Assembly (NCBI GenBank): GCA_026988035.1
Contig: JALSLY010000045.1
Location: forward strand, 1 to 53,625
Origin: Thermotogae bacterium
GTDB taxonomy: Bacteria; Thermotogota; Thermotogae; Mesoaciditogales; Mesoaciditogaceae
Direction of reading: 5' to 3'
Length of the DNA: 53,625 nucleotides
The notes below the pieces were generated by a model. The model ran no database searches. It saw only the letters and a list, made by a program, of their open reading frames with translations, and was not told where the DNA came from. Shown here piece by piece: positions 25,137-34,514 of the stretch. The translations under genes and the position numbers were made by a program. Every line of letters begins with the position of its first letter. The stretch's first letter is position 1.

Positions 25137-26555
25137 GTGAAAGGGTTTACCCTTTCTGAAAAAATGAGAACAGACAAAGTAAGATTGATCTTTATACTTT
25201 TGGTGTTGTTTGTTTCTGTGACCTTTATGCTATATCCGCCAGCGCCATCAGCAAAAGGTTTTTGGGGTCATCTGTTCGGCAATATTAGGCTTGGCCTCGA
25301 TATAAAAGGCGGTTCCAGGTTGGACTATCTTATGGTTGGAAAGCAACCGACCCCAGAACTCACTAGTCAGGTAATTACCGTTTTGAGACGGAGACTTGAT
25401 GATGCAAATTTCACAGAAGCAATCGTTTCGGCAGTTGGGAAAGACGGAATTCGAGTTGAGATTCCAGGGATAGATAATCCCAAAAGAGCGGAAAAACTTA
25501 TAGGTCAAAAAGCCCAGCTATACTTTGCACAAGTTCTTGATCAGGTTAGATCGTCAGTCAAGCCTGCACCCAAAATAGGGCTTAGTTATGCTGGTGCTGA
25601 GTGGCTTCAATCAAAAAAGTCCACGGATGTTTGGTACCTTGTTAATAAATACATCCAAGTTGGAGCAGGAAGGCTCCAATTGTCGGGAAATTACGTCAGT
25701 AATGCCAGAGCATCTGTTGATACTCAACGTGGAGGATGGAAGATAGACTTAACGTTTAACTCAAAAGGAGCAAACATTTTCTTTCAGATTACGCAGGCAC
25801 TTGTTGGAAAACCTTTAGCAATTGTTATGGACAATTACGTTCTTAGTGCTCCTGTGGTGCAAACCGCTATACAAGGTGGCAGCGCTGAGATCACAGGTAA
25901 TTTTACATACGATCAAGCTCAGGAGTTGGCAGCACTCATACGAAGTGGCAACCTTCCTATAAGTCTCAAGTTGTCGGAAGAGCAAACACTTGGACCCACA
26001 CTTGGTGCAGATGTTATAAGGAGAAGCTTAATCGTAGGACTAATAGGTGTGCTGCTCGTGATAATTTACATGTTGATCTATTATATGGGTGCGATGGGAG
26101 TAGTAGCCGTTATAGCTCTCTTTTACAACGCATTCTTTGTGTTTGGTATGCTTGCCCTTACACATGGAATACTCACTCTGCCCGGAATTGCTGGTATTAT
26201 ACTGACTGTTGGCACAACTGTTGATGGGAACGTCATAATCTTTGAAAGAGTAAAAGAAGAAATGCGCACTGGCAAAACCATGAGGGCATCTATATCCGCT
26301 GGGTTCAACAAATCCTTAGCTGTTATACTCGATGCAAACATCACAACTTTGATCACGGCGTTTGTACTTTACTACTTTGGAACAGGTTCGATCAAAGGAT
26401 TTGCTGTCACCTTGACAATTGGTATTCTGGGTACGATATTCACCTCATTGGTGGTCTCCAGATACATTTTGGATTTGATGGCTCCATTCATTAAAAACAA
26501 ATATGCTACTATTTTAGAACAGCCAGAGAGCATTAAAGGAGGAAGGAGTCGATGA
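25137..26555 (+). CDS. secD: protein translocase subunit SecD
   Basis: A 472-residue RND-family export motor subunit. One N-terminal membrane span (IFILLVLFVSVTFMLYPP), the RLGLDIKGGSRLDY motif, a large extracytoplasmic domain, then five spans starting with LIVGLIGVLLVIIYMLIYY and including the VGTTVDGNVIIFERVKEEM motif with the conserved aspartate. GTG 25137 is used; the SD is poorly placed and ATG 25164 is an alternative. Its stop overlaps the start of secF (ATGA). Confidence 0.95.
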   Translation: MKGFTLSEKMRTDKVRLIFILLVLFVSVTFMLYPPAPSAKGFWGHLFGNIRLGLDIKGGSRLDYLMVGKQPTPELTSQVITVLRRRLDDANFTEAIVSAVGKDGIRVEIPGIDNPKRAEKLIGQKAQLYFAQVLDQVRSSVKPAPKIGLSYAGAEWLQSKKSTDVWYLVNKYIQVGAGRLQLSGNYVSNARASVDTQRGGWKIDLTFNSKGANIFFQITQALVGKPLAIVMDNYVLSAPVVQTAIQGGSAEITGNFTYDQAQELAALIRSGNLPISLKLSEEQTLGPTLGADVIRRSLIVGLIGVLLVIIYMLIYYMGAMGVVAVIALFYNAFFVFGMLALTHGILTLPGIAGIILTVGTTVDGNVIIFERVKEEMRTGKTMRASISAGFNKSLAVILDANITTLITAFVLYYFGTGSIKGFAVTLTIGILGTIFTSLVVSRYILDLMAPFIKNKYATILEQPESIKGGRSR

Positions 26556-27481
26556 AGAATATAAATTTTGTGGGACCACGATACATATTTTTAGCTATAT
26601 CGCTCACCATGATCACCATTTCGATCGTTTTCTTCTTCGTGCGAGGATTCAATCTTGGTGTTGATTTCTCTGGTGGAACAACTATGAGTGTTTCTTTTAA
26701 CAGTATGAAACTGACTCCTGCAGATGTTAGAGCAATCTTTTCAGGTGCCGATCCTATTTTTAAAAATGCGAGCATATCTCAACTTCACAGTCTTACCACA
26801 ACTGGTACACAGACAAAACGCTCACTTTTTAGTATAACGATTGGAAAATTTTACAATGTTGATCAGAAAGATAAACTTGTTAAGAATGTGCAAGAGATAG
26901 CAAAGGAGCACGGAGTGAACGCGAGATTCGAGTCCTTTCAGACTGTTAGTGGATACGCTGCGGCTGGGCTGAGACAATCAGCGATGTGGGCATCGATCGT
27001 GGCTGGCATAGCTCTTTTGATATACATGGCTTTTCGTTTTCAATTCATATTCGGAGTTGGTGCGGTCTCGGCTTTAATCCATGATTTAACCATTACGGCT
27101 GGATTATATTCAATCTTTTGGATACGCTTCGATAGTACAGTCGTTGCTTCATTGCTGACATTACTTGGATATTCGTTGAATGATACTGTTGTTGTTTATT
27201 CTAGAATACGCGAGAATCTCAAAAAAATGCGTGGAAAGCCAATGGCTGAGATCGTAAATGTGTCCATAAATCAAACACTTTCAAGAACTATAAACACCTC
27301 TTTTACCACATTTATAGTTGTATTTGTCCTGTTTTTGTTCTCAGGAACTGTTTTACGCCCATTTGCTTTTGGTATGAGCTTTGGTGTCATAACAGGAACG
27401 TATTCTTCCATATACATTGCTAGCCCTATTTTGATCGGCTGGCTCGAGAAAAGAAGAAAGAAAGTTGCACTAAGACGATAA
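26552..27481 (+). CDS. secF: protein translocase subunit SecF
   Basis: A 309-residue partner of SecD. The first span is followed by GFNLGVDFSGGTTMSV, and the C-terminal membrane domain contains LLTLLGYSLNDTVVVYSRIRENLKKM and QTLSRTINTSFTTFIVVFVLF. It forms the SecDF complex that uses the proton or sodium gradient to complete translocation. A strong terminator follows. Confidence 0.95.
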   Translation: MKNINFVGPRYIFLAISLTMITISIVFFFVRGFNLGVDFSGGTTMSVSFNSMKLTPADVRAIFSGADPIFKNASISQLHSLTTTGTQTKRSLFSITIGKFYNVDQKDKLVKNVQEIAKEHGVNARFESFQTVSGYAAAGLRQSAMWASIVAGIALLIYMAFRFQFIFGVGAVSALIHDLTITAGLYSIFWIRFDSTVVASLLTLLGYSLNDTVVVYSRIRENLKKMRGKPMAEIVNVSINQTLSRTINTSFTTFIVVFVLFLFSGTVLRPFAFGMSFGVITGTYSSIYIASPILIGWLEKRRKKVALRR

Positions 27482-27502
27482 TGTTATTTCTTAGGTAAAA
27501 AC

Positions 27503-27532
27503 GACCCCGTAAATAACGGGGTCTTCTTGTTA
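27503..27532 (+). terminator. intrinsic terminator after secF
   Basis: GACCCCGT (27503-27510) pairs with ACGGGGTC (27516-27523) around AAATA, followed by the T-rich TTCTTGTTAT. This closes the yajC-secD-secF transcript. Confidence 0.85.
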
Positions 27533-27569
27533 TTGGTTAACATAGATGTTTTTCTCGATGTCTGCCATT

Positions 27570-27597
27570 TTGCCAGAAGTTTGCACTATGCTATGAT
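27570..27597 (+). promoter_or_regulatory. promoter of the DDAH-like gene
   Basis: TTGCCA (27570-27575) and TATGAT (27592-27597) are each one base from the sigma-70 consensus, with a 16-base spacer. They lie 50 bases before the start codon, after the secF terminator. Confidence 0.5.
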
Positions 27598-27646
27598 GAA
27601 TATGTTTTATGTGTGTATGCAAATCACAAAGATGAGGGGGATTTCA

Positions 27647-28456
27647 ATGTTGAAAAATGAGGGAGATAAGTTGTCACGCGTTGTACTCTGCACACCCCGA
27701 TTTGAATACTTTCGCGTTAAAGATAATAAAGCACACAACATTACACGAGTTGCAGATCAAACTAAGGCAATACAACAACATGACAAGTTAAAATCTGTAC
27801 TTGCAGAGTTTGGATGCGAAGTGATCGATATTCCCGAGCTTAAAGGTCACCCAAACTCGGTTTTTACGCGTGATACGGCTCTTTGCACTCCTAAGGGATA
27901 CGTTAAATTGAGAATGGGATTGCCTACCAGGCGAGGTGAAGAAAGTTGGATGGCACAGATAATGGACTCCCTTGGAGAGCCGTTGGTTGGAAGTGTCGAA
28001 GAACCTGGCACTGTGGAAGGTGGGGATGTCATATTGGCAGGTTCGATTGCTTTTGTTGGTCATTCTCAGAGGACAAACGAAAGTGGCATAAAGCAGGTTT
28101 CGAGGTTGCTAAATACCATGGGTTATGAGGTAAGAACGGCAATTGTACCTCCACCTTATTTACATATAGGTGGAGCTATGAGTATTATTGGACCCAAGCG
28201 CGTGCTTTATTGCCATGGAGTCTTTCCTGACGATTTTTTTGATGGATTTGACGTGGTCGAAGTCCACAACAGTACATTCATCAGTGGAAACGTAATATGT
28301 TTGAGTGATAATGAGGTTATTGCGGATGCCGCAAATTATGAAACTATTGGGAAATTAAGAAAAGCAGGAGTTATAGTTCATGTTATCGATCTGTCAGAAT
28401 TTGTAAAGGGAACAGGAGGACCAAGTTGTCTCATCATGCCTGTTGAGCGGAAGTGA
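27647..28456 (+). CDS. dimethylarginine dimethylaminohydrolase-like amidinohydrolase
   Basis: A 269-residue amidinotransferase-fold enzyme (DDAH/arginine deiminase superfamily). Key features are VFTRDTALCTPKG near residues 70-82, the acidic EEPGTVEGGDVILAG, the catalytic histidine H173 in YLHIGGAMSII, and the nucleophile C261 in TGGPSCLIMP. It would hydrolyse a guanidino compound (arginine derivative) to citrulline and an amine. ATG 27647 has GAGGGGG six bases upstream; the longer open frame lacks such a site. Confidence 0.85.
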   Translation: MLKNEGDKLSRVVLCTPRFEYFRVKDNKAHNITRVADQTKAIQQHDKLKSVLAEFGCEVIDIPELKGHPNSVFTRDTALCTPKGYVKLRMGLPTRRGEESWMAQIMDSLGEPLVGSVEEPGTVEGGDVILAGSIAFVGHSQRTNESGIKQVSRLLNTMGYEVRTAIVPPPYLHIGGAMSIIGPKRVLYCHGVFPDDFFDGFDVVEVHNSTFISGNVICLSDNEVIADAANYETIGKLRKAGVIVHVIDLSEFVKGTGGPSCLIMPVERK

Positions 28457-28540
28457 GAGTTCGATAGATATTTAATTTAGTGGGTTTTCAATGAAAAGAG
28501 GTACTTGTATGGAAAACATGAGAGGAGTGCTGAGATTAAG

Positions 28541-29059
28541 ATGCTTGAGAAATTCCATCCTCGGGGTGCTTTTAGAGAAAAAATAAAAGGCCCTCTTTTA
28601 GAAATGATGAAATTAACATCGAGTGACATTGTAATTGACGTGGGGTCTGGTGATGGTTTCTATTCAAATGAATTTTCAAAAGTGTGCAAGCAAGTTTTTT
28701 CGATCGATGAATACTGCAAAAATTTTGAAAGTGGTTTTTATTCGAGTTCAAATATAACTACAATATGCATCGATGCTTGTCAAGGCATAGATATACCAAA
28801 AGCAACACATGCTTTTTTCTTGAATTCCTTTCACGATATGAAATGCCAGGATCAATTGTTGAGTTTCCTATCTTCCATTTTAAAAGATGAAGGGAAACTT
28901 ACACTCGTCGAATTCAAACTTGATGCGCCGTTTGGCCCTCCCAAAGCGATAAGATTTTCTGAAGATGAGTTGGTAGAGAAAATCGAGTCTCGGGGATTCA
29001 AAAAAATAGATCGTAGAGAATTTGAGTATCACTATGCAGTGTCTTTCGTGAAAAAGTAA
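28541..29059 (+). CDS. class I SAM-dependent methyltransferase
   Basis: A 172-residue methyltransferase with motif I VIDVGSGDGFYSNEF, followed by VFSIDEYCKNFESG and the later DEGKLTLVEFKLD. The start MLEKFHPRGAFREKIKGP fits the family; a TTG at 28505 would extend it by 12 residues. The substrate is unknown. It lies 84 bases after the DDAH-like gene and may share its transcript. Confidence 0.75.
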   Translation: MLEKFHPRGAFREKIKGPLLEMMKLTSSDIVIDVGSGDGFYSNEFSKVCKQVFSIDEYCKNFESGFYSSSNITTICIDACQGIDIPKATHAFFLNSFHDMKCQDQLLSFLSSILKDEGKLTLVEFKLDAPFGPPKAIRFSEDELVEKIESRGFKKIDRREFEYHYAVSFVKK

Positions 29060-29092
29060 ATGCACAGTTTTTCGTTAACAATGTACAAGAAA

Positions 29093-29111
29093 CGGCGGGT
29101 ATGTCCCGCCG
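29093..29111. terminator. convergent stem-loop between methyltransferase and nrdJ
   Basis: CGGCGGG (29093-29099) and CCCGCCG (29105-29111) pair around TATGT. On the minus strand TTTCTTGT follows, so it should act as a terminator for nrdJ; on the plus strand the following T content is weak. Confidence 0.7.
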
Positions 29112-29117
29112 CTGTGT

Positions 29118-31637
29118 TTATCCTACTGTGCACTTGGACCAATTGCAATTCATGCAAGTGACACATCCTTCTTGATTTACCAGTGAATTTTTTGAAAGGC
29201 ATACAGGGCAGTACGTATTTCCATCATCATCAACATAATAATCGTTGTACCACTTAAGATCGTTGGCAACCACAAACTTCTCTATCTCTTCAGGTGTCCT
29301 TTTACTACCATCCACGTGGATGATTTCATCTCTGGCTTCCTCGTACGTAGATGTCCAAAGTTCGGAGAAATCATCTATCGCTTTTTTGATCTCTTTGGCC
29401 ACACCTTTTGAGTAATCACCTTTAACTTTCTGAAGTTGTTCAAGGATCTCTTCTATTGAAACTCCTGATCTGAGTGCTACGGAAGAAAGCCTTCCTATTA
29501 TTTCTGCAGTTTCTCCTCCATTAGATACGAAAACTTCGATAGCCTCTCCAGAATCGTCAAAACTGACAGTTATGTAAGTCGTCCCAGAACCACATCTGTA
29601 TTTTCTGGTGACAGATCTTAGCGTATTTTTTCTTGGCCTGGCTCTTAATCTGTGATGATCGTCAAGTATGAAGAACTTAACTCTTGGTGCGTCTTTCGTT
29701 TTGATTTTCTTGTTGGAATTGAGAACCTGCATCTGAAGAGATCCATCACGATATATGGTAACTCCTCTAACATTGGATTTCAAAGCTTTTATATATATAT
29801 CCAACACGTCTTCAATAGTTGCAGAATTCGGTAAGTTAATGGTTTTGGATATGTTGTTGTCGACGTAATTTTGAAATGCTTCTTGCATGAGCAAATGGTC
29901 ATCTGGCAATATGTCATGACTTACGACAAAAATTCTCTTGATCTCCTCAGGAATATCTTCTATATTTTTAAGAGTACCGTCTTTTATGATCTTTTCTTTT
30001 ATGTCTTCACTTAATTTGTTCCCAAGTCGTTTTACAAGCACGTGATTCACATAGACAAGTGGTTCTTTCGAACCATCGGATTTGTTCATATATCGGGTAT
30101 ATGCAAGCAAGAAATTTGGTTCAAGTCCGGAAGAAGTATCCGCAATGTTGGATATCGATCCAGTTGGAGCAACGGTGAGAAGAGCAACATTTCTGTGAGC
30201 CTTTGAGATTTCGCCAAATTTTTTTCTTATCTCCTCATCAAATTTTGAGGATCCCATTGCAAAAGGAATGAATCCGTGTTCTGTTGCATAACGGCTTTGA
30301 TCGTAAAGAGGGAAATTTCCCTTTTCAAGTCCTAATTCGTATGAGGCTTGATGCGCTTCAAGCGCTAATTCTGCCATGAGATCGGATGCAAATTTTCTAC
30401 CTTCTTCGGAATTGTATGGAATACCCATCATATACAAAAGATCTGCGAACCCCATGATACCAAGACCAAGGCGTCTGGAATTTTTCACGGCTTTGTCTAT
30501 TTCCGGTAAAGGAAAAACACTCACATCGATAACGTCATCCAAAAATCTCGTAGCTATTTTGCACATTTCCTTGAGCGCCTCATGATCAAACTCTCCGTTG
30601 TTGTAAAATTTTGCCACGTCTATGGAGCCGAGATTGCAAGCTTCAAAAGGGGGAAGACCAATTTCACCGCAAGGATTGGTAGACTCTATTATTCTCAGAG
30701 GATAAAGGGCATTGTATTTGTTCATTTCATCAAGAATAGCCAAACCTGGATCACCGGTTTTCCACGCATTTTCGGCTATCTTTTTAAGAAGTTCTCTGAT
30801 CTTGACAATCTTCTTTTCGTTTCCTTTGGGATGAGAAAGTTCGATTTCTCCATCCTCTTCATAGGCTTTTAAGATCTCAACTTTGTTTTTTATCGCGACG
30901 GATATGTTGAAGAACTTAAGAACGGAGTCACCCGTGTTGTGTTTTTTTGCATCTATGAATTCTTCTATGTCAGGATGTGTAATATCGAGTATTCCCATAA
31001 GTGCTCCACGACGTTTGTAACCTTGCTCTACCACTCCTGTGGCGGAATTAAAAACGTGCATGAAACTCACAGGTCCGGAAGAACGGCCAGAAGTTCCAGC
31101 AACGAATGCACCTTTTGGCCTCAGACTAGAAAAATTAGATCCAACGCCTCCTCCCGCTTTAGTGATCAAAGCATAATTTTTAACTGCATTGAATATTCCC
31201 TCTATACTGTCTTCAACAGGTACAACAAAACAGGCACTCAGCATGTGAAGATAATTTCGATTAGAGTAAATAGTTTCGTAATCTTTAAGTGTCATTTCAT
31301 CCAAATTTTTATGCAAGAGATTGATGTTTATCCCACTACCCGCATTGAAAAGTGTTGGGCTGTTGGGAATGAAAAGACGTGCCTTTAAAATTTCGAAGAA
31401 GGTTTTTTCCCATTTTTTTATGTCCTCAAGCTTCTCTTCAGCAGATTTTTCTTTCATTTTTGGGTTCAGAAGTTCTGCCGTTGCAATGACTCGCGCCACT
31501 CTTCTTGATACGTCGTCCCATTTTGTTTCCATGAACTCACCATTTTGTCTTTTCCAGAAATACCTCTCTTTTAGGATTCTCATGGAGTTTTGACTTGGGT
31601 GAGCATCGAGAAATCTCTTTATTACTTGAGATAACAT
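29118..31637 (-). CDS. nrdJ: adenosylcobalamin-dependent (class II) ribonucleotide reductase
   Basis: An 839-residue class II reductase that converts ribonucleotides to deoxyribonucleotides using vitamin B12. The active-site segment ESTNPCGEIGLPPFEACNLGS carries N-x-C-x-E, and VAPTGSISNIADTSSGLEPNF and STNLPNSATIEDV-like segments follow. The C-terminus has a zinc-ribbon and redox cysteines (YCPVC, then CVTCMNCNWSKC) for reduction by a thioredoxin-type donor such as PDO. No separate radical-generating subunit gene lies beside it. No N-terminal ATP-cone is obvious. The start is ATG 31637 after GGGAGGG. Confidence 0.95.
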   Translation of the reverse strand: MLSQVIKRFLDAHPSQNSMRILKERYFWKRQNGEFMETKWDDVSRRVARVIATAELLNPKMKEKSAEEKLEDIKKWEKTFFEILKARLFIPNSPTLFNAGSGININLLHKNLDEMTLKDYETIYSNRNYLHMLSACFVVPVEDSIEGIFNAVKNYALITKAGGGVGSNFSSLRPKGAFVAGTSGRSSGPVSFMHVFNSATGVVEQGYKRRGALMGILDITHPDIEEFIDAKKHNTGDSVLKFFNISVAIKNKVEILKAYEEDGEIELSHPKGNEKKIVKIRELLKKIAENAWKTGDPGLAILDEMNKYNALYPLRIIESTNPCGEIGLPPFEACNLGSIDVAKFYNNGEFDHEALKEMCKIATRFLDDVIDVSVFPLPEIDKAVKNSRRLGLGIMGFADLLYMMGIPYNSEEGRKFASDLMAELALEAHQASYELGLEKGNFPLYDQSRYATEHGFIPFAMGSSKFDEEIRKKFGEISKAHRNVALLTVAPTGSISNIADTSSGLEPNFLLAYTRYMNKSDGSKEPLVYVNHVLVKRLGNKLSEDIKEKIIKDGTLKNIEDIPEEIKRIFVVSHDILPDDHLLMQEAFQNYVDNNISKTINLPNSATIEDVLDIYIKALKSNVRGVTIYRDGSLQMQVLNSNKKIKTKDAPRVKFFILDDHHRLRARPRKNTLRSVTRKYRCGSGTTYITVSFDDSGEAIEVFVSNGGETAEIIGRLSSVALRSGVSIEEILEQLQKVKGDYSKGVAKEIKKAIDDFSELWTSTYEEARDEIIHVDGSKRTPEEIEKFVVANDLKWYNDYYVDDDGNTYCPVCLSKNSLVNQEGCVTCMNCNWSKCTVG

Positions 31638-31658
31638 TTATAAATCCCTCCCTAAAAA

Positions 31659-31674
31659 ACGCTACATATAGTAT
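31659..31674. promoter_or_regulatory. NrdR box 1
   Basis: ACGCTACATATAGTAT, centred on CTACATATAG, resembles the 16-bp NrdR box found before ribonucleotide reductase genes. It is the exact reverse complement of box 2, and the centre-to-centre distance is 30 bp, close to three helical turns. Confidence 0.75.
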
Positions 31675-31688
31675 AACATTTTGTTATA

Positions 31689-31704
31689 ATACTATATGTA
31701 GCGT
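31689..31704. promoter_or_regulatory. NrdR box 2
   Basis: ATACTATATGTAGCGT pairs with box 1 as a perfect inverted copy. The likely -10 (TATACT on the minus strand, 31670-31675) overlaps box 1, so binding of NrdR with dATP would repress nrdJ. Confidence 0.75.
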
Positions 31705-31731
31705 TATTATTTCGATTTTGGGAAAAATGGA

Positions 31732-33402
31732 TCAGTAATGGAAATAACTTCCTCCTATGAACTCTCTAATTATAGATGTTGATGGAATAACATCGAAGTC
31801 AACAATTGGTAAAAAGTAATCAAGAAACCTTATAAGTCTTCGGGCTTGACTGTACATAGAAGTGGAATTATCCACCTGGAGGAGCAGAGGGATAACAAAG
31901 TTTTTCAAAATAGCAAGTTCGTAAGGAAGCGAAGAATTAAACATTACGTTTGCATTCTCTTGATAGGGAAATATGTTGCGTTCTTCCCCCATTCTAACAG
32001 ATGGCCACATTTGCAAAGTTTTTAAAGCGCTGTGACCACGGAAATTGTAATCTCTAACCATGCGTCTGAGTATTCTGACGTCAGTTGTCGGTATTCTATT
32101 ATCATCGTCCAAATTCATTTGTGTAAGAGCACTCACGTATATACGATATTTCAAAGAATCGTCAACTTCGCTCGTGAGATCCGGATTAAGACCATGAATT
32201 CCTTCAACGATGAGTATCGTTTTGTCGGTTGCTTTCACCACATTTCCTTTATACTCGCGTTTTCCGGTTTTGAAGTTAAATTTTGGTGTTTCAACCTCTT
32301 TGCCTTCGAACACAGAATTCAAAACGTAGTTAAACAGTTCTAAATCGAGAGCCCTCAAAGACTCAAAATCGGGTTTTCCGTCTGGACCTACAGGCGTTTT
32401 ATCTCTTTCAACGAAATAATCGTCAAGTGACATAGGGTACGGTTCAAAGCCATTTACTCTCAATTGAAGTGCAAGTCTCTTAGAAAAAGTGGTTTTTCCT
32501 GATGAAGACGGTCCGGAAATAAGCACCAGCTTTACATTACTGCGAGATGTTATATCGTCAGCGATGCGTGAAATTTCTTTTTCGTGGAGTAATTCGCACA
32601 TCATGATCAATTCTCTTGCTCTACCACTTGAAACGAGTTTGTTCAGATCTCCGACATTTTCCATATCGACGATTCTCGCCCATCGCTCACGGTCTTCATA
32701 AGCTTTTGCCATCTTTGGTTGGGGTATGTATTTAGGCAGAGCATTTGGAGATGTTATATCAGGATGCACCAAAACAAATCCACTGTTAATTTTGACCAAA
32801 TCGAAAAGCTTAATGTACGAGGTGGATGGAACCATATGACCATAATAGTAATTGAAATACTTACCACACCAATAAACGTTTATTGTTGATTTTGTTCTGT
32901 ATTTCAAAAGTTCTATTTTATCGTACATACCATATTTTTTAAAAAGTTCGAGTGCATCGAACTTGTAAAGCTCCTCTTTGACAAACGGTATGCCTTCATC
33001 GACAAGATCACGCATTCTTTCTTTTATTTTGTTGATATCTTCTTTTGACGGCACCCAACCGTCGAATTCGCAATAAAGTCCTTTTCCAAGTGAATGACGC
33101 ACTTTTAAAACTTTATCGGGAAAAACTTCTAATGAGGCGATGTAGGTTAAAAACATCAGCCCCCTTTGATAGATCCTTATACCATCTTCATCTGTAAGAT
33201 CGATAAAATCAATTTCGGAATCCTTCTCCAAAGTTTTGAAGAGTTCTCTGATATCATTATTAACTCGAGCGGCAACTATTTCGGAATCATATAATTGTTG
33301 GTGTTCTTTTGCAATCGCTTCAAGAGTAATTCCTCTTGGATATTCAAGTATTTCGCCAGTTTTAAGTAACTTGACTTTTAAAATATCAGGCACACTATTC
33401 AC
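31732..33402 (-). CDS. TGS-domain nucleoside (uridine) kinase family protein
   Basis: A 556-residue protein with an N-terminal TGS domain (residues 8-70: KLLKTGEILEYPRGITLEAIAKE), a middle domain related to the threonyl-tRNA synthetase additional domain, and a C-terminal uridine kinase/phosphoribulokinase domain with Walker A GPSSSGKTTFSKRL near 296-309 and the SLDDYFVERDKTPVGPDGKPDFESL lid. Thermotoga homologues are known nucleoside kinases. The overlap of four bases with the phosphosugar transferase upstream is clear. Confidence 0.85.
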   Translation of the reverse strand: MNSVPDILKVKLLKTGEILEYPRGITLEAIAKEHQQLYDSEIVAARVNNDIRELFKTLEKDSEIDFIDLTDEDGIRIYQRGLMFLTYIASLEVFPDKVLKVRHSLGKGLYCEFDGWVPSKEDINKIKERMRDLVDEGIPFVKEELYKFDALELFKKYGMYDKIELLKYRTKSTINVYWCGKYFNYYYGHMVPSTSYIKLFDLVKINSGFVLVHPDITSPNALPKYIPQPKMAKAYEDRERWARIVDMENVGDLNKLVSSGRARELIMMCELLHEKEISRIADDITSRSNVKLVLISGPSSSGKTTFSKRLALQLRVNGFEPYPMSLDDYFVERDKTPVGPDGKPDFESLRALDLELFNYVLNSVFEGKEVETPKFNFKTGKREYKGNVVKATDKTILIVEGIHGLNPDLTSEVDDSLKYRIYVSALTQMNLDDDNRIPTTDVRILRRMVRDYNFRGHSALKTLQMWPSVRMGEERNIFPYQENANVMFNSSLPYELAILKNFVIPLLLQVDNSTSMYSQARRLIRFLDYFLPIVDFDVIPSTSIIREFIGGSYFHY

Positions 33403-34421
33403 CCCCTATTTTTATTTTTATCGCGCATAACTTTCAAGAAAGCGAGGAGCCCTATCGCTATAAGTGCATAAAAAGCGAAGAAGGTTAATTCGTGTTTTCC
33501 CCTAAAAGTCATTGCAATTAAGGCAAGTGCGAAACTAATCGCGTATATGAATATTACTGCTCCAACGTGAGAGAAACCTATGCTCAAAAGTTGGTGATGG
33601 ATGTGCATCTTGTCAGGCAAAAAGGGATTCCCTCCTTTGATCATTCTTCGGATAAACGCGTATGTGGTGTCCAAAATTGGAATTCCTATAGCAAGCATCG
33701 GAACAGCCAATGAAAGAGTAGAAGCGGAAAGTGAAGATCCTTTTATGGAAATCACTGCGAGAGCAAATCCAAGCAGTTGACTTCCCGTATCTCCCATAAA
33801 TGTTTTGGCTGGATGAAAATTGTACCTCAAGAAGGCAACAGCTGATGCAAAAACACTTACAGCAATAAGAGCTGTTGTAATATCTACTCTTGCCGAAGTA
33901 ACTGCCAATGCCAATGCTGCTATTGCGCTTATTCCGGCCGCAAGTCCGTCAAGGCCATCTGAAAGGTTTATCGCGTTGGTTATTCCAACCATCCAGATTA
34001 CGGCGATCACAGGACCAAAGACTCCGAAATCTATTTTGGAGTGACCTAATGGATTGGCGACATATGGTACATTTGCTCCAACAAGAAACACTGCAAGAAT
34101 TGAAGCCAATATTTGAACGATGAATTTTGTTTTGAAAGACAGTCCCCTTACGTCATCAACAAAACCCATTATTGAGATCAATGAAAAAGGTACAAGAAGA
34201 AAAAAAGGCCATGTTTGATCACTCAAAAATCCGGTTAATACTATTCCTACAACAATTCCGGCAAATATCCCCAAACCGCCAACTCTTGGCATTGGAACTT
34301 TATGGACTTTCCTTTCATTCGGAAGGTCCACCCACCCCTTTAACTTTGCAAAAAAAATCGCAACAGGAGTTGTTGTCAAGGTTGTAAGAAACGCCACAAT
34401 GGCTACAATGAACTTATCCAA
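33399..34421 (-). CDS. undecaprenyl-phosphate sugar-1-phosphate transferase (WecA/TagO-like)
   Basis: A 340-residue polytopic enzyme, about 10-11 membrane spans. Catalytic motifs are DDVRGLSFKTK, NAINLSDGLDGLAAG and MGDTGSQLLGFALA; the KMHIHHQLLSIGFSH (HIHH) segment is that of WecA/TagO rather than MraY. It would load a sugar 1-phosphate (often GlcNAc) onto undecaprenyl phosphate to start a cell-surface polymer. Gene partners for such a polymer are not in the window. Confidence 0.9.
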   Translation of the reverse strand: MDKFIVAIVAFLTTLTTTPVAIFFAKLKGWVDLPNERKVHKVPMPRVGGLGIFAGIVVGIVLTGFLSDQTWPFFLLVPFSLISIMGFVDDVRGLSFKTKFIVQILASILAVFLVGANVPYVANPLGHSKIDFGVFGPVIAVIWMVGITNAINLSDGLDGLAAGISAIAALALAVTSARVDITTALIAVSVFASAVAFLRYNFHPAKTFMGDTGSQLLGFALAVISIKGSSLSASTLSLAVPMLAIGIPILDTTYAFIRRMIKGGNPFLPDKMHIHHQLLSIGFSHVGAVIFIYAISFALALIAMTFRGKHELTFFAFYALIAIGLLAFLKVMRDKNKNRG

Positions 34422-34464
34422 AACTTATCCCTTTCAACAAATTTTGTCTATGAACAGCGCGTAA

Positions 34465-34473
34465 ATTATATCA
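34465..34473 (-). promoter_or_regulatory. extended -10 promoter of the WecA/TagO-like gene
   Basis: TGATATAAT on the minus strand, 44 bases before the start codon, is identical to the thrS and valS -10 elements. No good -35 is visible. Confidence 0.55.
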
Positions 34474-34514
34474 TGAATTAGAAAAGATGCTTGTCAGAGA
34501 TCAGAATTTCTTAA

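Noticed and set aside
27527-27646. 40-codon upstream extension of the DDAH-like gene
   Set aside because: It begins inside the secF terminator region, spans the gene's own promoter, and lacks a ribosome site.
28601-28700. Possible second half of the DDAH-like gene
   Set aside because: The frame encodes a complete methyltransferase motif I and the DDAH-like gene is already full length with its catalytic cysteine.
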